A stretch of 32,594 nucleotides of DNA from JAVWHX01 sp036639875 (GTDB lineage Bacteria > Bacillota_I > Bacilli_A > Erysipelotrichales > Coprobacillaceae), in assembly GCA_036639875.1 (NCBI GenBank), contig JAVWHX010000023.1, forward strand, positions 1 through 32,594. Direction: 5' to 3'. Position 1 is the stretch's first letter. Each line of letters starts with the position of its first letter. The notes beneath the pieces were generated by a model. It was not told where the DNA came from. It saw only the letters and a program-made list of their open reading frames with translations, and ran no database searches. Positions 1 through 7,850 of this stretch are shown in pieces. Position numbers and translations under genes: made by a program.

Positions 1-70
1 CTGGAGGTTTTATTTCACAACGCTGAAGCTAAAACCTAACCACGCGTAGAACACGTGGTATTAAAACACT
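1..70. other. Structured non-coding edge with two inverted repeats
   Basis: No ORF with a start is visible here. Two inverted repeats are present. The first pairs AGGTTTTA (5-12) with TAAAACCT (30-37) and has a nested TTCA/TGAA (14-17/24-27). The second pairs ACCACG (39-44) with CGTGGT (54-59) around a 9-nt loop. GC content is higher than in the surrounding spacers, which fits a structured RNA end or leader cut by the window edge, but no family is recognised and the strand is unknown. Confidence 0.3.
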
Positions 71-80
71 TAATAAAGAA

Positions 81-108
81 AACCTCTTTGAATTTAATCA
101 AAGAGGTT
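81..108 (-). terminator. Intrinsic terminator of the PEPCK/HprK-like gene
   Basis: Perfect 11-bp stem (81-91 with 98-108) and 6-nt loop. On the minus strand it is followed by a T-rich tract (TTTTCTTTATTA) and lies just after the stop codon at 113-115. Confidence 0.85.
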
Positions 109-112
109 AATA

Positions 113-1867
113 TTAATCTTCTGCTGGTAATTCTTTTAATTCTTTTTCACCAGTTACATATTTTAAGATAGCTTTAGCAGCTTCTTGAGGACCTTTATGT
201 TCATTTCCTTTAATACCAAGTCTTGTACGTAATTGTCCAACTTTAATACCTTGTTTAAACATTCTTTTGAAATAATCTTGTAAAATAGGTTCAGTTTGAT
301 CTCTACGTTGAACAGGCCCAAATGGATTTGCAAAATAGCTTTCAACAATTCCCATTTCAGTAGTTGTCCCTTTAGCCATACGCGCACCAGCTCTAAAGAC
401 TTCTAAAGCATCTTTTTCATTTTCAAAGAAACTTAATGCTTCTTCACCATCATCATAGTTATTTGCGTATAAGAACATATCAACATCATGTTTAGCCACA
501 ACGTCTTTATAATCAGTAATAGGGATAACAAGTCTAGCATTAACTTTATCTGGATTCATAAATACAGATCTATCTAATTCTTTAAAGCTATATCCTGCAT
601 CTAAGTCATCTAAACGTACAAATGCCCCAATTTCAGTTCCAGATGTTTTTACAGTACCTTTATCATCTAATGATAATACACCCATATCATCATAAATTGT
701 CTTCATATCAGTAATATATGCATCACCATAAACTTTAATTTGTTCAATAGTTTCACTCTTACCAGCTCCACTATCCCCCATAACAACAATATTCTTAGTT
801 TCTCCATTGTGTAAAGTCATTTCAACCATTGCACCATGAATTGGCAATTCTCTATGATTAATCTTTTGAACATTATGAAGAGTTAAAATCATTTTCTTCA
901 TATATCCAAAATAATCAAAATTATCATTAGCAGATAATAAAGCAACAAGCATATCATTTGCTTCATCTTGATAAAATGCTTGATTTTCTTCACCATCTTC
1001 ATATCCATATACATAAACCAAATCAGGTTTTCTATTTCTATACTCATCTTCATCAGCTAAATCAAATAAGTTACATAACGCAATTCCTTGTGCCATATAT
1101 TTCACATTGAAATAAACAAATGCTAACAAATCCCCAACTTTAGCTGGATAACAGAACCATGATTCAGAATCAAACTTCTTATCTTCAATAGGATTTTTCT
1201 TTGTTTCAGGGAAAACGCCATCTCTTTTATTACGTTTAGAATAAGCAATAAACGGAGGATGAATAACAACTGATTCAATAAAAGGAACCTCATCTAAATT
1301 ACGATATTCATATGGTAAAAATGGTCTCATATGTGTAACCGTTAATCCTGCATTCACCCCTGCAGTAATTTGACGGAATACTTTGTTTTTATGTCCTAAA
1401 GCTTCTTCAATAGAACGATATACAGATAATACTAATTCTTCAAATTCATTTTGCGCATCAGCAAATTGAACATTTTGATAACCAGATCTTCTTGTTTCAT
1501 TAAAAACAACTGCATATCTTTGAAGACGTCTCCAATATAAATAAACTTCTTCTACTAATTCCACAAACACATCAGTATCTTTAAAATAAGCATCAAACTC
1601 AGGACGAATTCCACGCACTTCTTCTACTGGCATAACCAATAATAATTTAAAAATACTTCTTAAATCATTTAATAAATCAACATCATCTGCTTGAACTTGA
1701 TGTAAATAGTTATAAACAGTTGTATCTTTTCTTCCAATAGCTTTAATAAACTTTTCTAAAACTTTAGCAAAAGATTCACTTTCAATTAATTGACAACGAC
1801 TTTGACAAAACTCTTCAGAGAAATTTAAAATAGCACTTCCTCTTGTCATATTAAACTTATATGCCAT
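113..1867 (-). CDS. P-loop ATPase/kinase of the PEPCK-HprK superfamily
   Basis: 584-aa cytoplasmic protein. Residues 364-372 read GDSGAGKSE, almost the HPr kinase Walker A (GDSGxGKSE) and related to the ATP-type PEP carboxykinase loop. Further on, AKGTTTEMG resembles the C-terminal lid region of ATP-PEPCK. The DDEH metal site expected shortly after the loop in true PEPCK is replaced by ITDMKTIYDDMG, so carboxykinase activity is doubtful. The N-terminal ~350 residues match nothing I recognise. The start is the ATG at 1867 (MAYKFN), 6 nt after a GGGTGG ribosome site; an upstream in-frame ATG at 1900 has no such site. A promoter lies at 1922-1950 and a terminator follows. Seen: P-loop and lid-like motif. 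Inferred: a nucleotide-dependent kinase or carboxykinase relative acting on an unknown substrate. Confidence 0.6.
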   Translation of the reverse strand: MAYKFNMTRGSAILNFSEEFCQSRCQLIESESFAKVLEKFIKAIGRKDTTVYNYLHQVQADDVDLLNDLRSIFKLLLVMPVEEVRGIRPEFDAYFKDTDVFVELVEEVYLYWRRLQRYAVVFNETRRSGYQNVQFADAQNEFEELVLSVYRSIEEALGHKNKVFRQITAGVNAGLTVTHMRPFLPYEYRNLDEVPFIESVVIHPPFIAYSKRNKRDGVFPETKKNPIEDKKFDSESWFCYPAKVGDLLAFVYFNVKYMAQGIALCNLFDLADEDEYRNRKPDLVYVYGYEDGEENQAFYQDEANDMLVALLSANDNFDYFGYMKKMILTLHNVQKINHRELPIHGAMVEMTLHNGETKNIVVMGDSGAGKSETIEQIKVYGDAYITDMKTIYDDMGVLSLDDKGTVKTSGTEIGAFVRLDDLDAGYSFKELDRSVFMNPDKVNARLVIPITDYKDVVAKHDVDMFLYANNYDDGEEALSFFENEKDALEVFRAGARMAKGTTTEMGIVESYFANPFGPVQRRDQTEPILQDYFKRMFKQGIKVGQLRTRLGIKGNEHKGPQEAAKAILKYVTGEKELKELPAED

Positions 1868-1921
1868 AATTCCACCCTTTCTTATCGGATATAAAATCAT
1901 ATCCCCCTTTGATTAAGATAC

Positions 1922-1950
1922 ATTCTATCAAAAAAAATATCCCTTGACTA
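1922..1950 (-). promoter_or_regulatory. Probable sigma-A promoter of the PEPCK/HprK-like gene
   Basis: On the minus strand TAGTCA (1945-1950), a 17-nt spacer and TAGAAT (1922-1927), about 55 nt before the ATG at 1867. The -10 is good and the -35 weak. Confidence 0.45.
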
Positions 1951-1966
1951 CTATATTTTTTAATTT

Positions 1967-2464
1967 TTATACAATGATAGCGGTTTTATTTTCAAATTTC
2001 ATCTTTTTTTCATTATTTAGTACTATTTTTTCTGTTAAAAATACAGAAATGTATATATTTTTATGAGAAACATAAATATGTTCATCATTATTTTCAAACT
2101 CAACACAATTATTATTGTATACAATCTCATCTTTCGCATAAGAAATATCAAGTACATTTTGACTGAATTCACACTTCATTAAGTGTCTATTTTCATCCAT
2201 ATATACCTTAGCATCTTTATCCATAATAACCATCATATTATACATATCATTCAAAGAAACATATCTTATATCATTCTCTTCAAAAGATTTTAAATCAAAG
2301 TTATATATCTTCTCATCGTTCTTATAAGTCACTTTATAAACAGCTATATCCTGATCATAGTTATATATATGATTCATTTGTCCTATCATGTATATCACAA
2401 TACAAACTATGAATATGCTTAATCCACAAACAAATACAACTTTACGATAATTAAGTCTCTTCAT
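1967..2464 (-). CDS. Small membrane-anchored extracytoplasmic protein, unknown function
   Basis: 165 aa. One N-terminal hydrophobic segment (about residues 9-28) preceded by basic residues, with no lipobox or clear cleavage site, then about 135 residues outside the membrane. The exported part has short beta-type segments with a repeated 'YVSL/YVSH' pattern (RYVSLNDMYN, IYVSHKNIYI), which loosely recalls copper-amine-oxidase-type 'stalk' domains; this is a weak resemblance. The start is the ATG at 2464, five bases after GGAGG. An in-frame TTG 12 bases upstream overlaps that site and is unlikely. The gene follows the signal peptidase gene, but the terminator of that gene sits directly before its ribosome site, so expression depends on read-through or an unseen promoter. 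Confidence 0.6.
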   Translation of the reverse strand: MKRLNYRKVVFVCGLSIFIVCIVIYMIGQMNHIYNYDQDIAVYKVTYKNDEKIYNFDLKSFEENDIRYVSLNDMYNMMVIMDKDAKVYMDENRHLMKCEFSQNVLDISYAKDEIVYNNNCVEFENNDEHIYVSHKNIYISVFLTEKIVLNNEKKMKFENKTAIIV

Positions 2465-2485
2465 ATTTTCCTCCAAAAATTAAAA

Positions 2486-2505
2486 AAGGTCTATCAAAAG
2501 ACCTT
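2486..2505 (-). terminator. Terminator at the end of the spoIIA-lepB operon
   Basis: AAGGTCT/AGACCTT stem (2486-2492/2499-2505) with 6-nt loop, followed on the minus strand by TTTTTTAATTTTT. The lepB stop codon (2494-2496) lies in the hairpin, and the T tract runs up to the ribosome site of the next gene. Confidence 0.8.
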
Positions 2506-2991
2506 AAAAAATGCTCGACCAACAATTTGATCATCAAAATCAACATAACCAATCACTCTAGAATCAATACTATTATTACGATTATCACCCATAACAAAGA
2601 CTTTACCTTCTGGTATATCATATGAAAAATCTTCATTACCTACCATCGGTTCTTTAATATAGTCTTCTTCTAATAATTGAGAATTACGATAAAGTTTATT
2701 ATTCTTCATTTCAATTTTGTCACCAGGTAATCCAACAATACGCTTAATAATTTGATCTTCTCCTTGAGCAACATGGTATTCTACTGCCACAATATCATTA
2801 TAAGCTGGTTTTCCTCTTTTATAGAATACCTTATCTACCAAAATAATATTTCCATTATGATAATTAGGTTCCATCGATGATCCAACCACTCTTGATATTT
2901 GCACAAAGAAAAGTACAGCATATGTTAAGACAACTGTAATTAATATAACTTTTATATATTCAAATAAAGATTTCTTGATATCTTTTTCCAT
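2494..2991 (-). CDS. lepB: Signal peptidase I
   Basis: 165-aa type I signal peptidase, which removes signal peptides of exported proteins at the outer face of the membrane. One N-terminal membrane segment (about 11-31) is followed by box B GSSMEP with the nucleophile Ser39, the general base Lys83 in IIKRIVGLPGD, and the GDNRNNSIDSR box (135-145). Length is normal for the single-TM Gram-positive (SipS-like) type. A GGGTG site precedes the ATG. It starts 29 nt after the sigF stop with no terminator between, so it is probably cotranscribed with spoIIAA-spoIIAB-sigF. That is unlike Bacillus and hints at a sporulation-linked supply of signal peptidase. Family assignment is firm; the developmental role is inference. 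Confidence 0.93.
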   Translation of the reverse strand: MEKDIKKSLFEYIKVILITVVLTYAVLFFVQISRVVGSSMEPNYHNGNIILVDKVFYKRGKPAYNDIVAVEYHVAQGEDQIIKRIVGLPGDKIEMKNNKLYRNSQLLEEDYIKEPMVGNEDFSYDIPEGKVFVMGDNRNNSIDSRVIGYVDFDDQIVGRAFFKVF

Positions 2992-3020
2992 TTTTCAACA
3001 CCCAAAGTCATTATAACACA

Positions 3021-3746
3021 TTATTGTCCATCTTTTAAGCGTGTTCTTAATTTTGTTACAATTTTTTTCTCAAGACGTGAAACTTGCACTTGAGATATAC
3101 CTAATCTTTGAGCTATAGCTTCTTGATTATAATCCATTTGATATCTCATATAGATAATCATTTTTTCTTTTTCATCAAGTTTTTCTAGTTCCATCTCTAA
3201 AGCAATCTTTTCAAACCACATTGTATCGCTCTTATCAATCACTCGGTCTTCAACACTAATTGTAGAACCATCTTTTTCATAGATAGGTTCGTTTAATGAT
3301 GTTGGATAATACGATGAATCAACAGCTTCAACAACATCATGAACATCAACTTCTAAGTATTTTGCTATTGCTTCTACCGTAGGTTCTTGATTATTTTCTC
3401 CTTGTAAGATTTCTTTGGCTTTGGTAACTTTGATATTCAGTTCTTTTAGAGAACGTGATACTTTGATTGTTCCATCATCTCTAAAGTATCTTTTTATCTC
3501 ACCCATAATAATAGGGACAGCATATGTTGAAAATTGAACATTATAAGATGGATCAAAATGATTAATAGCTTTCATTAATCCAATACATCCAATTTGAAAT
3601 AAATCTTCTTTATCATAATAACTATTCTTAAACCTATGGACAATTGACCACACCAATCCTAAATTATCTTTGACAACCTCTTCTTTAGCTTGTTCATCCC
3701 CTGAACGTACTTTCACAAGAAGGTCTAATGTTTTAGAACTAGCCAT
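3021..3746 (-). CDS. sigF: Forespore sigma factor SigF (SpoIIAC)
   Basis: 241-aa sigma-70 family factor that directs early forespore transcription. Region 2 is clear (DLFQIGCIGLMKAINHFDP, then FSTYAVPIIMGEIKRYFRDDG), region 3 is present, and region 4 has the DNA-binding helix-turn-helix EAIAQRLGISQVQVSRLEKK near the C terminus. The sequence alone would also suit SigG or SigB. Its position as third gene after spoIIAA and spoIIAB identifies it as SigF. The ATG overlaps the 3' end of spoIIAB by 8 bases and has only a weak site (AAGAGA), consistent with translational coupling. By family precedent, SpoIIAB holds it inactive until SpoIIAA is dephosphorylated. Confidence 0.95.
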   Translation of the reverse strand: MASSKTLDLLVKVRSGDEQAKEEVVKDNLGLVWSIVHRFKNSYYDKEDLFQIGCIGLMKAINHFDPSYNVQFSTYAVPIIMGEIKRYFRDDGTIKVSRSLKELNIKVTKAKEILQGENNQEPTVEAIAKYLEVDVHDVVEAVDSSYYPTSLNEPIYEKDGSTISVEDRVIDKSDTMWFEKIALEMELEKLDEKEKMIIYMRYQMDYNQEAIAQRLGISQVQVSRLEKKIVTKLRTRLKDGQ

Positions 3747-4164
3747 TGTCTCTTAATCTTTTTGTGATAATTAGTTTTGTTCCTATATTCATAACACTCT
3801 CTATTTCAAAAGAATCAGCAAGTGTCTCGATGATTGTCATGCCCATCCCAGCATGTTCTAAATCCTTTGCAGTTGTATAAAATGGTGTTTTTACCTGATC
3901 AAGATTATCCATTCCTTTACCATAATCTTGAACAATTAATTTAACCAATCTATCATCAATTTGCATTTTTATAACAACATTACATTCAGGATTATGATTA
4001 TAACCATGAATAATTGCATTACTCACTGCTTCAGCAACAATTGTTTTAAACTCAATAATTTCATCAATTGTTGGATTTAATTGAGTTAAGAATGCTCCTA
4101 CTGTTGTTCTTGCAAAATTTTCATTGTCTAACGTTGCACTAAAACTCACTTCCATTTGATTCAT
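3739..4164 (-). CDS. spoIIAB: Anti-sigma F factor / serine kinase SpoIIAB
   Basis: 141-aa GHKL-fold protein that binds and blocks SigF and phosphorylates SpoIIAA. The ATP-site boxes are visible: N box EAVSNAIIHGY (about 45-55), G1 box DYGKGMD (about 80), G2 box HAGMGMTIIETL (about 105-116). Length equals the Bacillus protein (about 146). Start ATG at 4164, six bases after AAAGGAGGG. The ATG overlaps the spoIIAA stop (ATGA) and its own 3' end overlaps sigF, so the three partners are translationally coupled. Confidence 0.95.
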   Translation of the reverse strand: MNQMEVSFSATLDNENFARTTVGAFLTQLNPTIDEIIEFKTIVAEAVSNAIIHGYNHNPECNVVIKMQIDDRLVKLIVQDYGKGMDNLDQVKTPFYTTAKDLEHAGMGMTIIETLADSFEIESVMNIGTKLIITKRLRDNG

Positions 4165-4502
4165 AACGTTCCCTCCTTTAATTCATCAATAGATTCATAA
4201 TAAGGCATTATTTGAAATAACCCAGTTAATTCAAATAAGCGATATGCAACAAGATTTAATCCTGTTAATATAAGAGTTCGATGATCAAACTTTAATTGAT
4301 TATATCTTCCCAAAACAAGACCAATACCAGAACTATCAATAAAGGAAGTCTCTTTAAAATCAAAAATAACATCTTCATTTGTTTCTTCTAATAATTCACT
4401 TAATTCTTGTCTATATAAAGGTGTATTCACACAATCAATCTCACCATAAAAATGCACAATAATCAAATGATCTTTGACTTCATAATTCATACTATTTTCC
4501 AT
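4161..4502 (-). CDS. spoIIAA: Anti-anti-sigma factor SpoIIAA
   Basis: 113-aa STAS-domain protein that releases SigF by binding SpoIIAB when unphosphorylated. The phosphorylation loop reads FIDSSGIGLVLGRY; Ser57/Ser58 match the position of Bacillus SpoIIAA Ser58, counted from the ATG at 4502. That ATG is seven bases after AGGAGG; the in-frame ATG two codons earlier (4508) sits one base from the site and is too close. First gene of the operon, preceded by a candidate Spo0A/SigH control region (4535-4583) that is separated from dacF by a terminator. Confidence 0.95.
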   Translation of the reverse strand: MENSMNYEVKDHLIIVHFYGEIDCVNTPLYRQELSELLEETNEDVIFDFKETSFIDSSGIGLVLGRYNQLKFDHRTLILTGLNLVAYRLFELTGLFQIMPYYESIDELKEGTL

Positions 4503-4534
4503 ATTCATTCCTCCTTTGAAAGTATCATATACTA

Positions 4535-4563
4535 ATTCATAATGGAAAAAAATCGATTCGTCA
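4535..4563 (-). promoter_or_regulatory. Candidate SigH-type promoter of the spoIIA operon
   Basis: On the minus strand ACGAATC (4555-4561) is followed 16 nt later by GAAT (4535-4538). This resembles the SigH elements (AGGAWWW ... GAAT), with a slightly long spacer, and lies 33 nt before the ATG. spoIIA is SigH-driven in Bacillus. The element match is partial. Confidence 0.35.
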
Positions 4564-4593
4564 AAACTAGAACTTATTCAACAAAACTAGAAC
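4557..4593 (-). promoter_or_regulatory. Tandem Spo0A boxes in an 18-nt direct repeat
   Basis: Two imperfect copies of GTTCTAGTTTTGnnGAAT in tandem with a 20-bp period (GTTCTAGTTTTG at 4582-4593 and 4562-4573). Each ends in a Spo0A-box-like heptamer: TGTTGAA (4577-4583, one mismatch to TGNCGAA) and TGACGAA (4557-4563, exact match to TGNCGAA). Two helical turns separate the boxes and they lie just upstream of or overlapping the candidate -35, as expected for activation of spoIIA by phosphorylated Spo0A. Confidence 0.55.
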
Positions 4594-4608
4594 AAAAATT
4601 CACATAAA

Positions 4609-4634
4609 AAAAGATATGATCTCTCATACCTTTT
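4609..4634 (-). terminator. Terminator of dacF
   Basis: Stem AAGATATGA/TCATACCTT (4611-4619/4624-4632; one G-U pair on the minus-strand RNA, extendable by A-U pairs) with 4-nt loop, followed on the minus strand by a run of T. It overlaps the dacF stop codon and isolates dacF from spoIIA. Confidence 0.8.
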
Positions 4635-5775
4635 ATACAAATAACCTTAAATAATTATAAACTTTTTCACCAAATGATAAGGCCTCAATATCTTGATTAC
4701 TACATATTTCAAAAGAACCAATATTCACATCACTTCTAAATAAGAGAATATGTCCAATTGTCTCACCCTCTTTAAAAGGTGGAACAAGATTTGTATAATT
4801 CATTTTATACGTTACTTTATCCTCAGCACTTTTATCTTTGACATAAACAACATCTTCTTTACTTACTACTTCTACATAATCTTTTTTAGCATTTGATATT
4901 TTTACTTTGTCTATAACTTTTCCTTTTTCAAACATTGTGACATTCTCATATAATGAGAAACCATAATCTAATAATTGTGAAACTTCTTGGTTTCTTACCT
5001 TTGGTTCACTTTCTTTTAAAACAATACCTATCAACCTTAAACCATTCCTTTTTGCAGTTGTGACTATACAATAACCTGCTTCTTTTGTATATCCTGTTTT
5101 CAATCCATCAGCACCTTCATAAGATTTAAGAAGTTTATTCGTATTCACTAACCAGAATTTTTGTGTTGAACTTTCACGAATATAACTATCATATAAAGAT
5201 GTCGTTTCAAAAAGTTTATCGCCACCTACTTGAATAAGATATGCAGCCATTAATCCTAGATCTAATGCACATGTATAATGATTATCATCATGTAATCCAG
5301 TAGCATTCATAAAATGCGTATTCACAAGATTTAACTCTTTAGCCTTCTCATTCATCATTTTTACAAATCCATCATTACTACCTGCAATTCTTTCTCCTAC
5401 GACAACACATGCATCATTTGCTGAAGCTATACTAATAGACTTAAATAAATCTTTAACAGTCATGCGTTCACCTTCTTCAAGATAAACTTGACTACCACCC
5501 ATACTTGCAGCATAAGCACTACATGTTAATGTTTCATCCCATTTTAATGTTCCTTTATTAATTGCTTCAAACAATAAAATCATTGTCATAATTTTCGTTG
5601 TAGAAGCAGGATATAACTTTTCATTTTCATGCGATGAGTATAAGACTTGCTTTGTGGATGCCTCCATCAATACAGAAGCAGCCGCATTTGGCGCGAGTTT
5701 TAATTCTTCTGCCTTCACAACACTTGGAAACATACACAACAAAATACATAAACATACTAATATTTTCTTAATCAT
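4633..5775 (-). CDS. dacF: D-alanyl-D-alanine carboxypeptidase, DacF type
   Basis: 380-aa penicillin-binding protein of the S11 (PBP5/DacF) family that trims D-Ala from peptidoglycan stem peptides outside the membrane. Signal peptide residues 1-22 (cut after VKA). The three catalytic motifs are intact: SxxK as S58-T-T-K61, SxN as S118-A-N, and KTG at 226-228. The C-terminal beta domain and a final amphipathic stretch (KVYNYLRLFV) could hold it at the membrane. It lies directly upstream of spoIIAA, the same order as Bacillus dacF-spoIIAA-AB-AC, where DacF affects spore cortex cross-linking. Here a terminator separates the two units. Start ATG follows GAGGTG; no clear SigF/SigG promoter was found in the short upstream gap. 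Confidence 0.9.
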   Translation of the reverse strand: MIKKILVCLCILLCMFPSVVKAEELKLAPNAAASVLMEASTKQVLYSSHENEKLYPASTTKIMTMILLFEAINKGTLKWDETLTCSAYAASMGGSQVYLEEGERMTVKDLFKSISIASANDACVVVGERIAGSNDGFVKMMNEKAKELNLVNTHFMNATGLHDDNHYTCALDLGLMAAYLIQVGGDKLFETTSLYDSYIRESSTQKFWLVNTNKLLKSYEGADGLKTGYTKEAGYCIVTTAKRNGLRLIGIVLKESEPKVRNQEVSQLLDYGFSLYENVTMFEKGKVIDKVKISNAKKDYVEVVSKEDVVYVKDKSAEDKVTYKMNYTNLVPPFKEGETIGHILLFRSDVNIGSFEICSNQDIEALSFGEKVYNYLRLFV

Positions 5776-5812
5776 GGAAACACCTCAAAACAATATATGT
5801 CGTAAAAGAAAA

Positions 5813-5836
5813 AAAATGAGACAATTGCCTCATTTT
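5813..5836 (-). terminator. Terminator of the metC-like gene
   Basis: 9-bp stem (5813-5821/5828-5836, one G-U pair on the minus strand), loop CAATTG, followed on the minus strand by TTTTCTTTT. The stop codon (5835-5837) is part of the stem. Confidence 0.85.
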
Positions 5837-7001
5837 ATTGATAAGCATAATCTAATGCTTTTTTTAAGTCATCAATTAATAATTCAGTTTCTTCTAAACC
5901 TATATACATTCTTAATTGACCTAGTGATAAACCTCTCTCTTTTAACTCTTGTTCATTACTTCCTTTAAAAACAGGCATAATTAAGCTTTCAAAACCACCC
6001 CAACTATAAGCAAGTGTAAAATGATTTAAAGTATCTACAAACTTCTCAATAATAGTAGGTGTAGCATCTTTTAAGATAACACCCAACAAACTACCATAAC
6101 CTTTTAAATATTGATCAGCTAGTGCTTTTTGTTTATCACCATTACATAAAGGATGATATATCTTTTCAATGCGAGGATCTTGTTCCATAAAAGAAATCAC
6201 TGCTTTTAAAGTTTCTTCTTGTGACTTTAATCTAACTGGTAAAGTTCTTAAGCCCCTAATTGCTAACCAAGCATTCATAGGTGACATAGTTGCTCCTAAG
6301 AGAATTTGACCAAATGCTTCAATCTTATCTATAAGTTCTTTTCTTGATACCAAAATACCACCAACAATATCACTATGTCCACCAATATATTTAGAACATG
6401 AATGCATAACAATATCAATTCCATGTTTTAATGGGTTTTGTAATAACGGTGTAGACCAAGTATTATCAATCATTGTATAAATATCTTTTTCTCTAGCAAC
6501 CTTTGATATCATTTCTAAATCTAACATTTCAAATTTTTGAGAAGAAGGACTTTCAAAGTAAATCATCTTTGTATTTTCCTTAATATGATCGAATATTTCT
6601 TTTGTATCAACAACATCAATCTTTGTACTCTCAACTCCAAATTTACTCATTTGTTGAATAAGTTTTACAGATGAACCATAGACAGTATTCACGATAATAA
6701 TATGATCCCCTTGTTTAACTAAGCTTAAGATTGCAGAAGAAATAGCACCCATTCCCGATGCAAATGCTTTTCCACATTCTCCACCTTCAAGTTTAGCAAT
6801 CTTTTCTTCTAATATAGCAAGTGTAGGGTTTCCATCTCTTGTATATGTATAAGCCTTTTCTCCCTTAGAATTGACATTGACATAATGTTCAAAGTTCTTA
6901 AATTGAAAAGAAGATGTTAAAACAATTTCAGGTGAAATTGTTTGATATTCTACTCCCTGTCCTTTTTCCACTTCTAAACATACATTATCTAAATCTAACA
7001 T
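5835..7001 (-). CDS. Cystathionine beta-lyase-like PLP enzyme (MetC/Cys-Met family)
   Basis: 388-aa fold-type I PLP enzyme of the trans-sulfuration family. PLP-binding Lys204 lies in HSCSKYIGGHSDIVGG, Asp179 in IDNTWSTP, and the active-site YTRDGNPT is at 52-59. The C-terminal YSWGGFESL resembles the SWGG(Y/F)ESL of cystathionine beta-lyase (MetC) more than the SLGGVESL of cystathionine gamma-synthase. It most likely cleaves cystathionine or cysteine to pyruvate, ammonia and a thiol; methionine gamma-lyase is an alternative. ATG follows GGAGGT. It stands alone between a terminator of its own and the terminator of the upstream RpiR gene, with its -10 box close behind the latter. No partner metabolism genes are in the window. 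Confidence 0.82.
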   Translation of the reverse strand: MLDLDNVCLEVEKGQGVEYQTISPEIVLTSSFQFKNFEHYVNVNSKGEKAYTYTRDGNPTLAILEEKIAKLEGGECGKAFASGMGAISSAILSLVKQGDHIIIVNTVYGSSVKLIQQMSKFGVESTKIDVVDTKEIFDHIKENTKMIYFESPSSQKFEMLDLEMISKVAREKDIYTMIDNTWSTPLLQNPLKHGIDIVMHSCSKYIGGHSDIVGGILVSRKELIDKIEAFGQILLGATMSPMNAWLAIRGLRTLPVRLKSQEETLKAVISFMEQDPRIEKIYHPLCNGDKQKALADQYLKGYGSLLGVILKDATPTIIEKFVDTLNHFTLAYSWGGFESLIMPVFKGSNEQELKERGLSLGQLRMYIGLEETELLIDDLKKALDYAYQ

Positions 7002-7029
7002 GTCGCTACCTCCATCATTTTATATTTGT

Positions 7030-7058
7030 ATTATATCAAATAAAAAACACATTTACAT
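7030..7058 (-). promoter_or_regulatory. Probable promoter of the metC-like gene
   Basis: Minus-strand -10 TATAAT (7030-7035), 17-nt spacer, weak -35 TGTAAA (7053-7058). The -35 lies inside the terminator hairpin of the upstream RpiR gene. Confidence 0.45.
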
Positions 7059-7076
7059 ATTTTTCATATAAATGTG
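7041..7076 (-). terminator. Terminator of the DUF1848-acetyltransferase-RpiR operon
   Basis: CACATTTA/TAAATGTG stem (7048-7055/7069-7076), followed on the minus strand by TTTTTTA. A second short perfect repeat GTTTCA/TGAAAC (7081-7086/7092-7097) overlaps the stop codon just before it. Confidence 0.75.
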
Positions 7077-7088
7077 CAGTGTTTCAAA

Positions 7089-7838
7089 TCATGAAACGGT
7101 TATATATTTTTGATTATACTTAAGAACAATAAGTTGTGTTAATAACATCATATCAATGACACTTGTATACATGTTATTAACTTGTAAAGAAATATTTTGA
7201 TAAACAAATGTTGGTTTTATAATCTGCATAGAAGATATTAAATAGATTCTTGCTTGAGTTAACTTTAAATCTCTTATAAATGAATGTTTAAAGAAACTTC
7301 CTGAAGATGAAAAAACAATAATTAAATCATTTTTATCAGCATGAGTTAAGATTTCTTTTTGTCTCACAACATCTTCAATACAACTTGTATGTTTTCCTAT
7401 ATGAGCAAAGTCAAATTGAAGATTATAAGCTGGTAAACTTGATTGCATATGTCCCATCAAATAAATATTTTCATAACGATATAAATCAGCAATAAGTTCA
7501 TCAATATCTATATTCTTTAATGAAGGAAGTTCTTTTTGAACATTATCAATATAATAATTATTAATATCTTCATTAAAAGGAATATAGAACTTTTCTTGAG
7601 GATCTTGTAATGGCGTTCTTGCCATGACTTGTAAATCAATAAAGTCTTCTAATCCAATATTTCTGCAAAAGCGACTGATTGCTGATTTAGAAACATGACA
7701 TTCATTCGCCAAAAAAGAAGTTGTCATATGATTTAATTGTCCTAAATTTCTCAGCAAGTAATCAGCAATCTTATAATTAATAGAATCAATAGATTCCTTA
7801 TTTTTGACACTGAGTAATAATGTTAGTGTATTATTCAC
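7089..7838 (-). CDS. MurR/RpiR-family transcriptional regulator
   Basis: 249 aa. N-terminal helix-turn-helix of the RpiR type at about 25-65 (TTSFLANECHVSKSAISRFCR) and a C-terminal SIS sugar-phosphate-binding domain at about 110-240 (NIYLMGHMQSS, LIIVFSSSGSF). Such proteins sense phosphosugars and control sugar catabolism. The start is a GTG (7836-7838) seven bases after AGGTG. Third gene of an operon after the DUF1848 protein and the acetyltransferase (12 nt spacing). Target genes cannot be told from sequence; the operon itself is the first candidate. Confidence 0.85.
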   Translation of the reverse strand: MNNTLTLLLSVKNKESIDSINYKIADYLLRNLGQLNHMTTSFLANECHVSKSAISRFCRNIGLEDFIDLQVMARTPLQDPQEKFYIPFNEDINNYYIDNVQKELPSLKNIDIDELIADLYRYENIYLMGHMQSSLPAYNLQFDFAHIGKHTSCIEDVVRQKEILTHADKNDLIIVFSSSGSFFKHSFIRDLKLTQARIYLISSMQIIKPTFVYQNISLQVNNMYTSVIDMMLLTQLIVLKYNQKYITVS

Positions 7839-7850
7839 AATGAATCACCT

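Noticed and set aside
1..112. Possible tmRNA 3' half (sequence resembling CUAAGCAUGUAGAA)
   Set aside because: No T-arm, acceptor stem or CCA end follows; the resemblance is short and could be chance.
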